Below are positions 37,162 to 44,448 of a DNA stretch of 64,000 nt, one piece after another; positions within the stretch are counted from its first letter, which is position 1; the number at the start of each line of letters is the position of its first letter. The stretch is from positions 62,001 to 126,000 of the forward strand of contig JACKJB010000002.1 of assembly GCA_020638155.1 (NCBI GenBank), in the 5' to 3' direction. The DNA comes from Rhodospirillales bacterium (GTDB lineage Bacteria > Pseudomonadota > Alphaproteobacteria > Micavibrionales > Micavibrionaceae). The notes beneath the pieces are model-generated. The model did not search any database and was not told where the DNA came from. It was given only the letters and a program-made list of their open reading frames with translations. The position numbers and the translations under genes are program-made.

Positions 37162-39665
37162 CGTAATTCATTCTTATAAATCGGAACCGGGTTTGCTGTT
37201 ATTGGGATGCGGTTATCATTGTCGCCGTACAGCGCCAGACGCATTTGCGCCGTCAGGTATTTTTCTGCCGGAAGTTGGAAAGGCTCTTTCGGATTGATGC
37301 CAAAATATTTTGCCCAGCTTGGACGGACTGCGACGATGGCCCGTGCTGTACTCCGGTTAAGAAGTTCACGCTCTAAATGCTGTGGTTTCAGTCCTTTTAT
37401 TGTTGCGATGCGTTTCATGAATTCCGCATCTTCGTAGTGAGACATGCGTAGCAGCCTTTCTGCCAGTTTTGGGCGGGCGCTGATGAAATGATGGATCGCA
37501 TCTTCTCCGCTCCGCAGGTGATACGGCAGATCCAGGCACAAATCATATCCGTATCTGTCGAGCATGCTTGTGATGAGGCGCATATCGTCCGGGTTGTCTC
37601 CCTTAAAAATGTGCCAGGGGATTTCTCTGAATGTCGCGTTGAAGTTTCCGGCCAGCGCTGTATGCAGGACGTTATAATTTTTTTGCAGCGCCATGCTGAG
37701 TCGCCAGTATGTTCCCGGATTTTTTATGAGCAGGGCGATTGCCGATTTTTCATGGTTATAGGCGTATGTATCGGGCAGCCTGCAATAGGCATCAAATCCA
37801 TGGCATTCTATGGCTTCCATACAGAGCGCTTCGTAATTTTCCATCGTACCGGGCACGAACTCAATATTTTCGGCGGCGCTGCGTACTGCGGATAAAGCAA
37901 GACCGGGACGTTGCCTTTGCTTTTTAGGCGCGCTGGCATAGTTCAGCGGGTTTCCTGCTACTGCGCTGTCTGTCAGGGTGTCGTCACTCCTGACAGATTT
38001 TGAGAAATATTTGTAAGTACCGGCATGAACGGCGACGCACAGGCGCGCAAAATTAAGGTCATCTTTGCCGGGATTATGCCGGGAAAGGATATCTGGGCAA
38101 AAGGTTATAATTTTCAGGACGGTCAGCTGATCGTGCAGCAGGTCATCAGGTATATCTTTTCCCCGGATGGTTTTGCGCTCAATCAGCCTTTTTAAAAAGT
38201 CCTGATTTTCCCTTAGCCTTTTGGAGAAAATGTCAAAAAGGGCCGGATCGTATTGCAACATCTGCACGGCGAATTCTTCATCATCGCATAAATTAGCAGG
38301 GATCAGGTCTGTATCGTTAATGAGCCTGCCTTTAAACATGTCCAGAAGGAAGTCGGGATCGTTCCTGATCTCCTCTCCTAACAGGCCAAAGATACTTTTA
38401 TCAGCGGACATGAGGCGCGCGCAGATTTCGTGGTTGTTATGGATGGATGGAAAATATTGTATTGCTCTGGGGCTGAGCTCTGCGGCGCAGCGGGCAAAAT
38501 CTTTATTGTCCCTGAGCGGGCCGTCTATCGTGGCGGCATGATGGTAGTTGCGTTCGATTTTTACGAGGTCATTAAGCCATCCGCGTTCCATGACATCGAC
38601 TTGCAAGTCTGCTTTTATTTGCTGATGGATATGCGCTGCTGCCCGTTGACAGGATTTTTTGTAGCGTTCCAGATAGGCCTTGGCGATTTCTTTTCTAACA
38701 TTGACCGGTTTGAATGTGCGCGAAAATGGCGGCTGGTTTTTTGCGGCTTCATTGAATTCGCAAACCATACCGTTTTTGACCAGGTTTTGTTCATCCAGTG
38801 GGTAGTCAGCAATGTATACGGTTTTCCCTGAGAACAGCGCTTCTGATAAAAGGGATTGAGAGCTGCCAAAAACAACGAAATGTTTTGCCCGGGCGATCAG
38901 GCCTTTATAGGGATTAAAATCCGCCGGGTCACGGCTGAAATGATAGCTTGCGAGCTCAAGATTTTTACGTTGCCCCTGTCTTTTTATTTCTTTGCGGATT
39001 TTTTGGGCAAGGTCTTTTTGGTCTTCTATATCCGTACGACGGCAACCGCATAGATAGATCGTGCCTTGCGGGTAATGGGACATAAGCCGAACAATATTTT
39101 TTGATAAGTCAGTATTCTCGTCTTCGTCCGGATCGGCCATCATTACGGCTATAACCGGATGTTTCATGTCCGGGTGGCGTTCATCAAAAGCTTTACCTGC
39201 TTTTTTGAGGTCTTTTTTGGTGAGGTGATGCGAAACCATGTCATCACGTTCGAGTAGGCGTTCCGATATGGTTTCATTATATTCTTCTATGTAGAATACA
39301 TTTTCATTTCTTTTGCCTTTACCAAGCCGAGCCATTGTCGTATTGCACCGTTGACCGAAGACGATTTCAGGGATGAAACTGTCTTCAGCCAATCTTCTTG
39401 CCAGCAATTCCTGATATTCATTGTCTGTAAGCAAGTCGTCATAGTTTTTATGGGGCTTGGGGGCGTAATAGTGATCGTGGATGATTCTTTGTGTGGCATA
39501 AAAAATCCGTCCCCCCATCTTTTTTGCCAGGTGGCGCGCGATCCCGGTCCAGCCGGCTACATCGCCGCGCGTTGGATCGTCATTGCCGATATTGACCAAG
39601 ATGCCGGGGCGGCTATGTGCCAGTGCGGCGTTTTTTTCTTTTTTATGTTTTTTTGTGCCCATCAC
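37158..39665 (-). CDS. ELM1/GtrOC1-like glycosyltransferase-fold domain fused to DUF4116-like repeats (paralog 1)
   Basis: This 835-residue protein is the upstream member of the pair. The N-domain (about 20-315) repeats the paralog's landmarks: TRGDVAGWTGIARHLAKK, VIAVMMADPDEDE, IYLCGCRRT, FNPYKGLIARAKHFV and SQSLLSEALFSGKTVYI. The C-terminal part (about 375-780) holds DUF4116-like units (ADKSIFGLLGEEIRNDPDFL, LCDDEEFAVQMLQYDP, LRENQDFLKRLIE). A basic N-terminal stretch (KKHKKEKN) precedes the fold. The two paralogs differ in length and in the linker after the fold, so the duplication is not recent. The promoter must lie in 39666-39800, on the opposite strand to the aminotransferase leader. 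DUF4116 arrays are common in amoeba- and algae-associated bacteria and protists (from memory). Confidence 0.7.
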   Translation of the reverse strand: MMGTKKHKKEKNAALAHSRPGILVNIGNDDPTRGDVAGWTGIARHLAKKMGGRIFYATQRIIHDHYYAPKPHKNYDDLLTDNEYQELLARRLAEDSFIPEIVFGQRCNTTMARLGKGKRNENVFYIEEYNETISERLLERDDMVSHHLTKKDLKKAGKAFDERHPDMKHPVIAVMMADPDEDENTDLSKNIVRLMSHYPQGTIYLCGCRRTDIEDQKDLAQKIRKEIKRQGQRKNLELASYHFSRDPADFNPYKGLIARAKHFVVFGSSQSLLSEALFSGKTVYIADYPLDEQNLVKNGMVCEFNEAAKNQPPFSRTFKPVNVRKEIAKAYLERYKKSCQRAAAHIHQQIKADLQVDVMERGWLNDLVKIERNYHHAATIDGPLRDNKDFARCAAELSPRAIQYFPSIHNNHEICARLMSADKSIFGLLGEEIRNDPDFLLDMFKGRLINDTDLIPANLCDDEEFAVQMLQYDPALFDIFSKRLRENQDFLKRLIERKTIRGKDIPDDLLHDQLTVLKIITFCPDILSRHNPGKDDLNFARLCVAVHAGTYKYFSKSVRSDDTLTDSAVAGNPLNYASAPKKQRQRPGLALSAVRSAAENIEFVPGTMENYEALCMEAIECHGFDAYCRLPDTYAYNHEKSAIALLIKNPGTYWRLSMALQKNYNVLHTALAGNFNATFREIPWHIFKGDNPDDMRLITSMLDRYGYDLCLDLPYHLRSGEDAIHHFISARPKLAERLLRMSHYEDAEFMKRIATIKGLKPQHLERELLNRSTARAIVAVRPSWAKYFGINPKEPFQLPAEKYLTAQMRLALYGDNDNRIPITANPVPIYKNELR

Positions 39666-39808
39666 GCTTTATCTTTACATAAAAAGTTATGTGATATACC
39701 ATGATTTTCTCTATTATGTCAAAGAAAAGGGGCGGCTTTTGAGAATAATGTGCGCGGCACAATAAATTTTCTTGCAATGTCTTTGGGAAAAATGGTTAAG
39801 TCTTTTCC

Positions 39809-39895
39809 ATGTTATTTGAATATGCGCTGGATTTACCGACCTTTTTGATGGCCTGCATCGCGTGTGCGGCGGCCGCGGCAGCGTGCGCGGGCTAG
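39809..39895 (+). CDS. Alanine/cysteine-rich leader peptide, 28 aa
   Basis: The frame reads MLFEYALDLPTFLMACIAC followed by AAAAACAG and a TAG stop. Ten of 28 residues are Ala and three are Cys; residues 15-27 alone hold nine Ala, mostly GCG and GCC codons. The stop sits in the loop of a hairpin (39887-39901). A weak GGTTAAG lies upstream and a possible -35 (TTGCAA, 39772-39777) precedes it. The design is that of amino-acid attenuator leaders (his, thr, ilv types), but with alanine as the sensed residue. It could alternatively be a small hydrophobic peptide. Confidence 0.5.
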   Translation: MLFEYALDLPTFLMACIACAAAAAACAG

Positions 39896-39935
39896 TCCCG
39901 CATGATCTCCCCCCATAGCGCAAGAGCGCGTTTTT
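39884..39935 (+). promoter_or_regulatory. Putative transcription attenuator: competing hairpins and T-tailed stem
   Basis: A hairpin GCGGG/CCCGC (39887-39891, 39897-39901) spans the leader stop. Downstream GCGC-AAGA-GCGC (39918-39929) is followed by G and five T (39931-39935), a short terminator-like stem. TGCGC (39884-39888), inside the Ala/Cys codons, can pair with GCGCA (39918-39922), which would exclude both other stems. The stems are short, so stability needs calculation. The rest of the 318-bp gap (39666-39983) is AT-rich with no other gene. Confidence 0.45.
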
Positions 39936-39983
39936 AATTGCCTTAATGTTTATCACTCCTTAAAACATCGGAGCTATTTTGTA

Positions 39984-41204
39984 ATGAGAAAGTTGCACCA
40001 GTTGGGCGGCACAATGCCTGAGCCCCAGTCGAAAAAGCTTATGACTAATAATTTGAACTTACGATATTGCGTTGAAAACCTGTCGAAAAATCCGGGTGCG
40101 GAGATTATCCGCTATGCACGGCGCAAACCCGATATCCTTTCGCTGGCGCAGGGTGAAGGCGATGCGGCGACGCCTGATTTTATCGCGGACGGTGCCCGCC
40201 GGGCGCTGGATGACGGCAAGACATTTTACGGCCCGGTCCTTGGGCTTGAGGAAATGCGCCAGGAAGTCTCGAACTATTATTCCCGTCTTTATAACCTGAA
40301 TATGCCAACCAATCGGATTTATATGACCGGGTCCGGTACGACGGCTATGCATTTTGCCCTGACGGCTATTTTGAACCCTGGCGATGAAGTGGTCGCGGTG
40401 ACGCCGATCTGGAAAAACCTGCTCGGCGCGATTGAACTGGCCCAGGCCAAATGCAAAGAAGTTGCCCTGCGTGAGATTGACGGGCGCTGGGAACTGGATA
40501 TGGACAAGCTGATGAGTGCTTGTACGAAAAATACGCGGGCGATCCTGGTGACCTCGCCATCCAACCCGACGGGCTGGGTGATGAGCCGTGATGAGATTCG
40601 CGATTTGCTTGAGTTTGCCCGGAGCAAGGGAATCTGGATTATCTCTGACGAGGTGTATGCCCGCCTGACGTACGATACACCTGCTGCCCCGAGTTTCCTT
40701 GAACAGGCTGATCCGGAAGACCGGCTGTTTACCATTAACAGTTTTTCCAAGGCCTGGGCGATGACCGGCTGGCGGCTGGGCTGGTTGACCGGGCCTGCGG
40801 CGGTCGAGCCGATTATCCAGGATATCGCGCTTTATAACAGCCTGAGCCCAAATGCTTTTACCCAGTACGGAGCGATCGAGGCATTGCGGCATGGCGAGGA
40901 TTTCCTGCAGCAGCAGCTGGATCTGTGGCAATCCAATCTTGATTATGTGTATGAACGTTTTGCCGCTATCGGGCGGGTTGCCAGTGAAAAACCGCAATCG
41001 ACGTTTTATGCGTTTTTCCGGGTGGACGGCGAAAAAGACTGCCTGAACTTCGCCCGCCGCCTGGTGGATGATGTCAGCCTGTCGCTTGCGCCGGGCTGTG
41101 CGTTTGGTAAGGTAGGGCAAGGCTATATGCGGCTGTGCTTTGCCGTGTCACGGGCTAAACTGGAAAATGCCCTGGACCGCCTGGAACGAGGGATTAAAAC
41201 TTAA
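39984..41204 (+). CDS. Class I PLP-dependent aminotransferase
   Basis: This 406-residue enzyme has the fold-type I aminotransferase landmarks: YGPVLGLEEMR, SPSNPTG (Asn194), ISDEVYARL (Asp222, Tyr225) and the PLP lysine in NSFSKAWAMTGWRLGW (Lys256). The substrate is not readable; aspartate/alanine-type transaminases of this branch share these motifs. The start at 39984 has GGAG ten nt upstream; later ATGs (residues 11 and 20) are possible, and the first 25 residues are poorly conserved-looking. It lies behind the alanine-rich leader and hairpins, suggesting control by alanine supply, and is followed 13 nt later by a TrmH-type gene. Confidence 0.88.
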   Translation: MRKLHQLGGTMPEPQSKKLMTNNLNLRYCVENLSKNPGAEIIRYARRKPDILSLAQGEGDAATPDFIADGARRALDDGKTFYGPVLGLEEMRQEVSNYYSRLYNLNMPTNRIYMTGSGTTAMHFALTAILNPGDEVVAVTPIWKNLLGAIELAQAKCKEVALREIDGRWELDMDKLMSACTKNTRAILVTSPSNPTGWVMSRDEIRDLLEFARSKGIWIISDEVYARLTYDTPAAPSFLEQADPEDRLFTINSFSKAWAMTGWRLGWLTGPAAVEPIIQDIALYNSLSPNAFTQYGAIEALRHGEDFLQQQLDLWQSNLDYVYERFAAIGRVASEKPQSTFYAFFRVDGEKDCLNFARRLVDDVSLSLAPGCAFGKVGQGYMRLCFAVSRAKLENALDRLERGIKT

Positions 41205-41217
41205 AAGGATAGCAATT

Positions 41218-41754
41218 GTGCGCGGTTATTTCGGGATCGGTGTAGAAGGGATCAGCAAAGAAGGCAATGTCGGGAATCTGGTGCGCTCGGCGCATGCCTT
41301 CGGAGCCAGTCATTTCTTCTCCATCGCGCCCGCCGTGGATATCAAGGCAATGCGGGTATCGGATACGTCCGGGGCTTTCGATCACATGCCGTATTATCAG
41401 TATGAATCGGTTCAGGAGCTTGAATTGCCCAAAGGCTGCCAGCTGGTCGGGGTTGAGCTGATTAAGGACTCGATTGAACTGCCGAGTTTTAAGCATCCTT
41501 TGCGGGCGGCATATGTGCTTGGGCCGGAGATGGGCAATTTATCGCAAGACATGCAGGCGCGCTGTGATTTTACCATTCATATCCCGATGAAATTCTGCGT
41601 GAATGTCGGCGTGGCCGGGGCGCTTGTCATGTATGACCGGCTGCTCTCCATGGGGCGGTTTGCCGAGCGTCCGGCACGGGCCGGCGGACCGACCGCGCCT
41701 CTTACCGATCACGTACAAGGGCTGCGCCGTAAGGTACGCAGCGAAAAACCCTAA
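41218..41754 (+). CDS. SPOUT (TrmH-family) RNA methyltransferase
   Basis: This 178-residue protein begins at a GTG (RGYFGIGVEGISK) with AAGGAT seven nt upstream. The SpoU/TrmH trefoil-knot motifs are present: GNVGNLVRSAHAFGA, YVLGPEMGNLS and IPMKFCVNVGVAGALVMYDR. The compact length, without an N-terminal L30e-like domain, matches TrmH/TrmL-like enzymes that 2'-O-methylate tRNA; the exact target is unknown. A longer frame from 41140 would overlap the aminotransferase by 65 nt and is rejected. Its 3' end overlaps the convergent chrR-like gene by 4 nt. Confidence 0.88.
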   Translation: MRGYFGIGVEGISKEGNVGNLVRSAHAFGASHFFSIAPAVDIKAMRVSDTSGAFDHMPYYQYESVQELELPKGCQLVGVELIKDSIELPSFKHPLRAAYVLGPEMGNLSQDMQARCDFTIHIPMKFCVNVGVAGALVMYDRLLSMGRFAERPARAGGPTAPLTDHVQGLRRKVRSEKP

Positions 41755-42422
41755 CGCGCAAATAAATTCAGCAATTTGTAAAGATGCCCGGTGAAGTGCA
41801 GCGGGGCTTCGATGACATTGATCGACAGGCAGCCTTTCGGCCCGGCGATGGGCTGGTGGGTGATTCCGGCGTCTGCGATGACCAGGTCGCCCGCTTCGTA
41901 CCGGCCATATTCATCCTCGTAGCCGCCTTCGAGGACCAGTGTGATTTCGGTGCCGCGATGGGTATGACGTACGGCTCTGGCGCCAGGCGCCATGCGGATC
42001 ATCGCCATACCGTTCGTGTCTTTGCAGGAGGTAAGCGTACAGGTGGCCATGCCGCGCGCGAAGGGGTGCCAGCGGCCGGTACGGTGGTGTTCATATAGGT
42101 AGGCCAGCAAGGGTTCGGGCAGATTGTATTGCCTGCAGAAACGTATGTCTGCACAGTGCGTCCGGGACATGGTCTGGCAGGTTGCCTGTTCCAGCCGGTC
42201 AAGCTGCTGCAGGACGTTTTTGAGGCTGTCCCCGGCCATGGCGACAGGCGTACAGCTGCGTTCCATCAGCTGCCCGCCCATGGCTTCGCAGTGCCGGACA
42301 TAACGGCGGGCTTCCGGAGAAATACTGATATAGGTGCGGACCAGCAGCGCGCTGGCATCATCAAGGACGCCGGCGGCGTATTCCATCAAAAGAATCTCGG
42401 TATGCTGGTTCATCCGGGTCAT
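41751..42422 (-). CDS. chrR: ChrR-like cupin anti-sigma factor with degenerate zinc-binding N-domain
   Basis: This 223-residue protein pairs with the sigma factor whose gene overlaps it by 4 nt. The C-terminal cupin keeps all metal ligands with the known ChrR spacing: His153, His155, Glu159 and His189 (HTHRGTEITLVLEGG, AGITHQP). The N-terminal anti-sigma domain has the usual YAAGVLDDASALLVRTYISISPEARR helix layout, but the HxxxCxxC zinc motif is replaced by Tyr31, Ser35 and Ala38, and only one early His (His7) remains. In Rhodobacter ChrR these residues bind the zinc needed to hold sigma-E. Either a metal-free variant still binds, or release of the sigma factor works differently here. It is likely cytosolic and responds to singlet oxygen or related stress. 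Confidence 0.88.
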   Translation of the reverse strand: MTRMNQHTEILLMEYAAGVLDDASALLVRTYISISPEARRYVRHCEAMGGQLMERSCTPVAMAGDSLKNVLQQLDRLEQATCQTMSRTHCADIRFCRQYNLPEPLLAYLYEHHRTGRWHPFARGMATCTLTSCKDTNGMAMIRMAPGARAVRHTHRGTEITLVLEGGYEDEYGRYEAGDLVIADAGITHQPIAGPKGCLSINVIEAPLHFTGHLYKLLNLFAR

Positions 42423-43081
42423 GCTGTGCCTTCCTGCTGCGGCGATCCCATGTGATAACGAAGCCGCTCCAGCGCCAGCCTGATCCTCGATTTAACGGTG
42501 CCCAGCGGCAGGCCGGTTTCGGCGGCAATGTCGGCATGGGTTTTTTCTTCCAGAAACGCTTTGCGAATCATGCTGGCCTGCTCTTCGGGTAACGCGTCGA
42601 TCGCTTCGGCCAGCTGCCGTTCTTCTTCCTGTAAGGATAGAGCGAGATCGGGGAGCGGCTGGTCGTCTTCAGGCGCTACCGATTCAATGGTTTCCGTCTG
42701 GGTTTTACTGTCTTTGCGGAAATAATCGGTACGCTTGTTACGGGCGATCGTGAAAATCCAGGTGCTGGCGGCTGCGCGCAGCGGGTCGAACTGCGCCGCT
42801 TTTTGCCAGACGGCCAGCATGGTTTCCTGCGCCAGCTCGTCAGCCATTTCCTGCGTCAGGCCGCTTTTCATCAGGAAGGATTTGACCCGCGGGGCAAAAT
42901 ATTCAAAAAGCCGGATAAAGGCATCGCGGTTTCCGGTCTTGCCGACCGCGACCAGCAGATCGTCAAAAGTAATAGCGCCGTTTTTGTCTGAAAGCGGCGG
43001 ATTCTTTTGGGTCGGCGCTGATTTCATTTTGTCCGGAACCATAGGAGCATTAAGCAAATTTTCAGGCTGTGCGTAAAGCAT
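42419..43081 (-). CDS. rpoE: ECF RNA polymerase sigma factor (RpoE/ECF11-like)
   Basis: This 220-residue protein has sigma region 2 (FDDLLVAVGKTGNRDAF to IARNKRTDYFR, about 40-125) and region 4 (LPEEQASMIRKAFLEEKTHADIAAETGLPLGTVKSRIRLALERLR), with an acidic linker between them. Its gene is upstream of and overlaps the ChrR-like anti-sigma gene, the standard arrangement for the singlet-oxygen-responsive ECF11 group. The N-terminal 35 residues look poorly conserved; starts at 43042 or 43027 are possible since no good ribosome site precedes the ATG at 43081. A 213-bp gap separates it from the divergent ialB-like gene and should hold both promoters. Confidence 0.93.
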   Translation of the reverse strand: MLYAQPENLLNAPMVPDKMKSAPTQKNPPLSDKNGAITFDDLLVAVGKTGNRDAFIRLFEYFAPRVKSFLMKSGLTQEMADELAQETMLAVWQKAAQFDPLRAAASTWIFTIARNKRTDYFRKDSKTQTETIESVAPEDDQPLPDLALSLQEEERQLAEAIDALPEEQASMIRKAFLEEKTHADIAAETGLPLGTVKSRIRLALERLRYHMGSPQQEGTA

Positions 43082-43294
43082 AAAAGGATAATCCGTTTTG
43101 TTTGGGCTTGAAAAACCGTTTTTCTGTCATATTCTTGCCTTTATACGGTGCCAGAACGGAATAGGATTAAAAAAAATTGCCTTTAATTCCGGGATTGGTA
43201 AGGTATATACTATTATTTGCATATCCGGGGGATTCTCTCGCATTTATCCGTAACACAACACATGATGCACGATTTACACGATCGGGGTTTTAGT

Positions 43295-43813
43295 ATGATT
43301 AAGAAAACAGTTTTAAGCGCTCTGGTGCTGGCCGGGCTTTTTGCATTCACGCAGCAGGCTGCTGCGCAGGAGCCGCGCCTGCTGGGGACGTATGGTAAAT
43401 GGTCGGCGTATACTTTTATGGAAGCCGGGAACAAGGTTTGCTACATGGCAAGCCAGCCGGATAAGGCCGAGGGTAACTATACCCGCCGCGGGGAGCCGTT
43501 TGCGCTGATTACACACCGCCCGGCGGAAGGCTCTAAAAACGTGTTCAGCTATATTACCGGCTATTCTTACAAATCCGGCAGTGATGCGACGGTTAAAATC
43601 GACGGGACCACATTTACGCTTTTTACCCAGGATGAAACAGCCTGGGCACCGGACGCTGCTTCCGACAGCAGGATGGCCGACGCCATTCGTAAGGGAAGTA
43701 AAATGGTCGTCAAAGGGACATCCGGGCGCGGTACGCTGACGACCGATACGTTTAGTCTGACAGGTTCGGCGGCAGCGCATGACGCTATATCCAAGGAATG
43801 CGGTGTAAAGTAG
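43295..43813 (+). CDS. Secreted IalB-family (invasion-associated locus B) protein
   Basis: This 172-residue protein has a signal peptide (MIKKTVLSALVLAGLFAFTQQAAA) and an IalB domain: TYGKWSAYTFMEAGNKVCYMAS, IDGTTFTLFTQDETAWAPD and SLTGSAAAHDAISKECG. Two Cys (near the start and end of the domain) may form a disulfide. The family is periplasmic or surface-linked in alphaproteobacteria; IalB of Bartonella aids erythrocyte entry, but most homologs are not virulence factors. The start at 43295 puts the signal peptide at the N-terminus; the longer frame from 43217 has a non-hydrophobic lead. It may be in the regulon of the divergent sigma factor. Confidence 0.9.
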   Translation: MIKKTVLSALVLAGLFAFTQQAAAQEPRLLGTYGKWSAYTFMEAGNKVCYMASQPDKAEGNYTRRGEPFALITHRPAEGSKNVFSYITGYSYKSGSDATVKIDGTTFTLFTQDETAWAPDAASDSRMADAIRKGSKMVVKGTSGRGTLTTDTFSLTGSAAAHDAISKECGVK

Positions 43814-43829
43814 GACGGGGAGAGCCTTT

Positions 43830-44318
43830 ATGAAGCATATCGAGGTTTCTAAAAAAATAGATCTGGCGCAGCCGGTTGCCGCGACAGATCTGAAAAAGGC
43901 GCTTGTAGCGATGCTGGAAAAAACCATTGAGATTGAAAAGATCTCTGATGGGGATACGCATTTCAATATTAAGGGGACAACCGGTTCGCCAGCCAGTATT
44001 ACCCGCCATGCCCGGGTTGATCTGGATGTCTCGATCAGCGGGAATGAAAAAGAAAAAGTTGCCCGGATTATCGTTTCAGGCTATGCCCGCGCGGCGCGCT
44101 CGCTGATCGTATTTTACAGTTTCGCCTTTTTTATGCTGCTGCTGGTCGGGCTGTTGCCCGGTTTTTATGAAACCAGCCAGGAAGACAGCGGGGCGATTGA
44201 TGCGCTGTTTTTCCTGATTTTCGGGATTTTTATCGTTTTTGACGTTAATAACAAGCTTGCTGTGACGAGGGAACATCTTGAAACTGCTCTTGAATCGCTG
44301 GATACCTCTTTTGGGTGA
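43830..44318 (+). CDS. Hypothetical membrane protein, 162 aa
   Basis: Residues 1-85 are soluble and look like an alpha/beta domain. Two hydrophobic helices follow (about 90-110 and 125-140), separated by a short acidic loop (YETSQEDSGAID), and a C-terminal amphipathic helix ends the protein. AGGACGGGGAGAG upstream provides a ribosome site. It follows the ialB-like gene by 16 nt and is likely co-transcribed. No family is recognised. Confidence 0.65.
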   Translation: MKHIEVSKKIDLAQPVAATDLKKALVAMLEKTIEIEKISDGDTHFNIKGTTGSPASITRHARVDLDVSISGNEKEKVARIIVSGYARAARSLIVFYSFAFFMLLLVGLLPGFYETSQEDSGAIDALFFLIFGIFIVFDVNNKLAVTREHLETALESLDTSFG

Positions 44319-44448
44319 TTTTTTGTCCCCTGAAAAACACCGCTCTTCGGACGGGAGTTTATTGGCAATATTCGCGGCCTGTGCTACATCGGGCGTTATC
44401 CATGCTGAAGAGTCAAAAATTGGGGCACCCTTTAAGGGGGTTGGGGAT

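Noticed and set aside
34474..39665. ELM1-DUF4116 pair as a recent tandem duplication
   Set aside because: The N-domains align well but lengths, linkers and repeat units differ throughout, so the duplication looks old.
40059..41120. 353-codon open frame on the minus strand
   Set aside because: Antisense to the class I aminotransferase; its translation is Arg/Pro/His-rich without domains.
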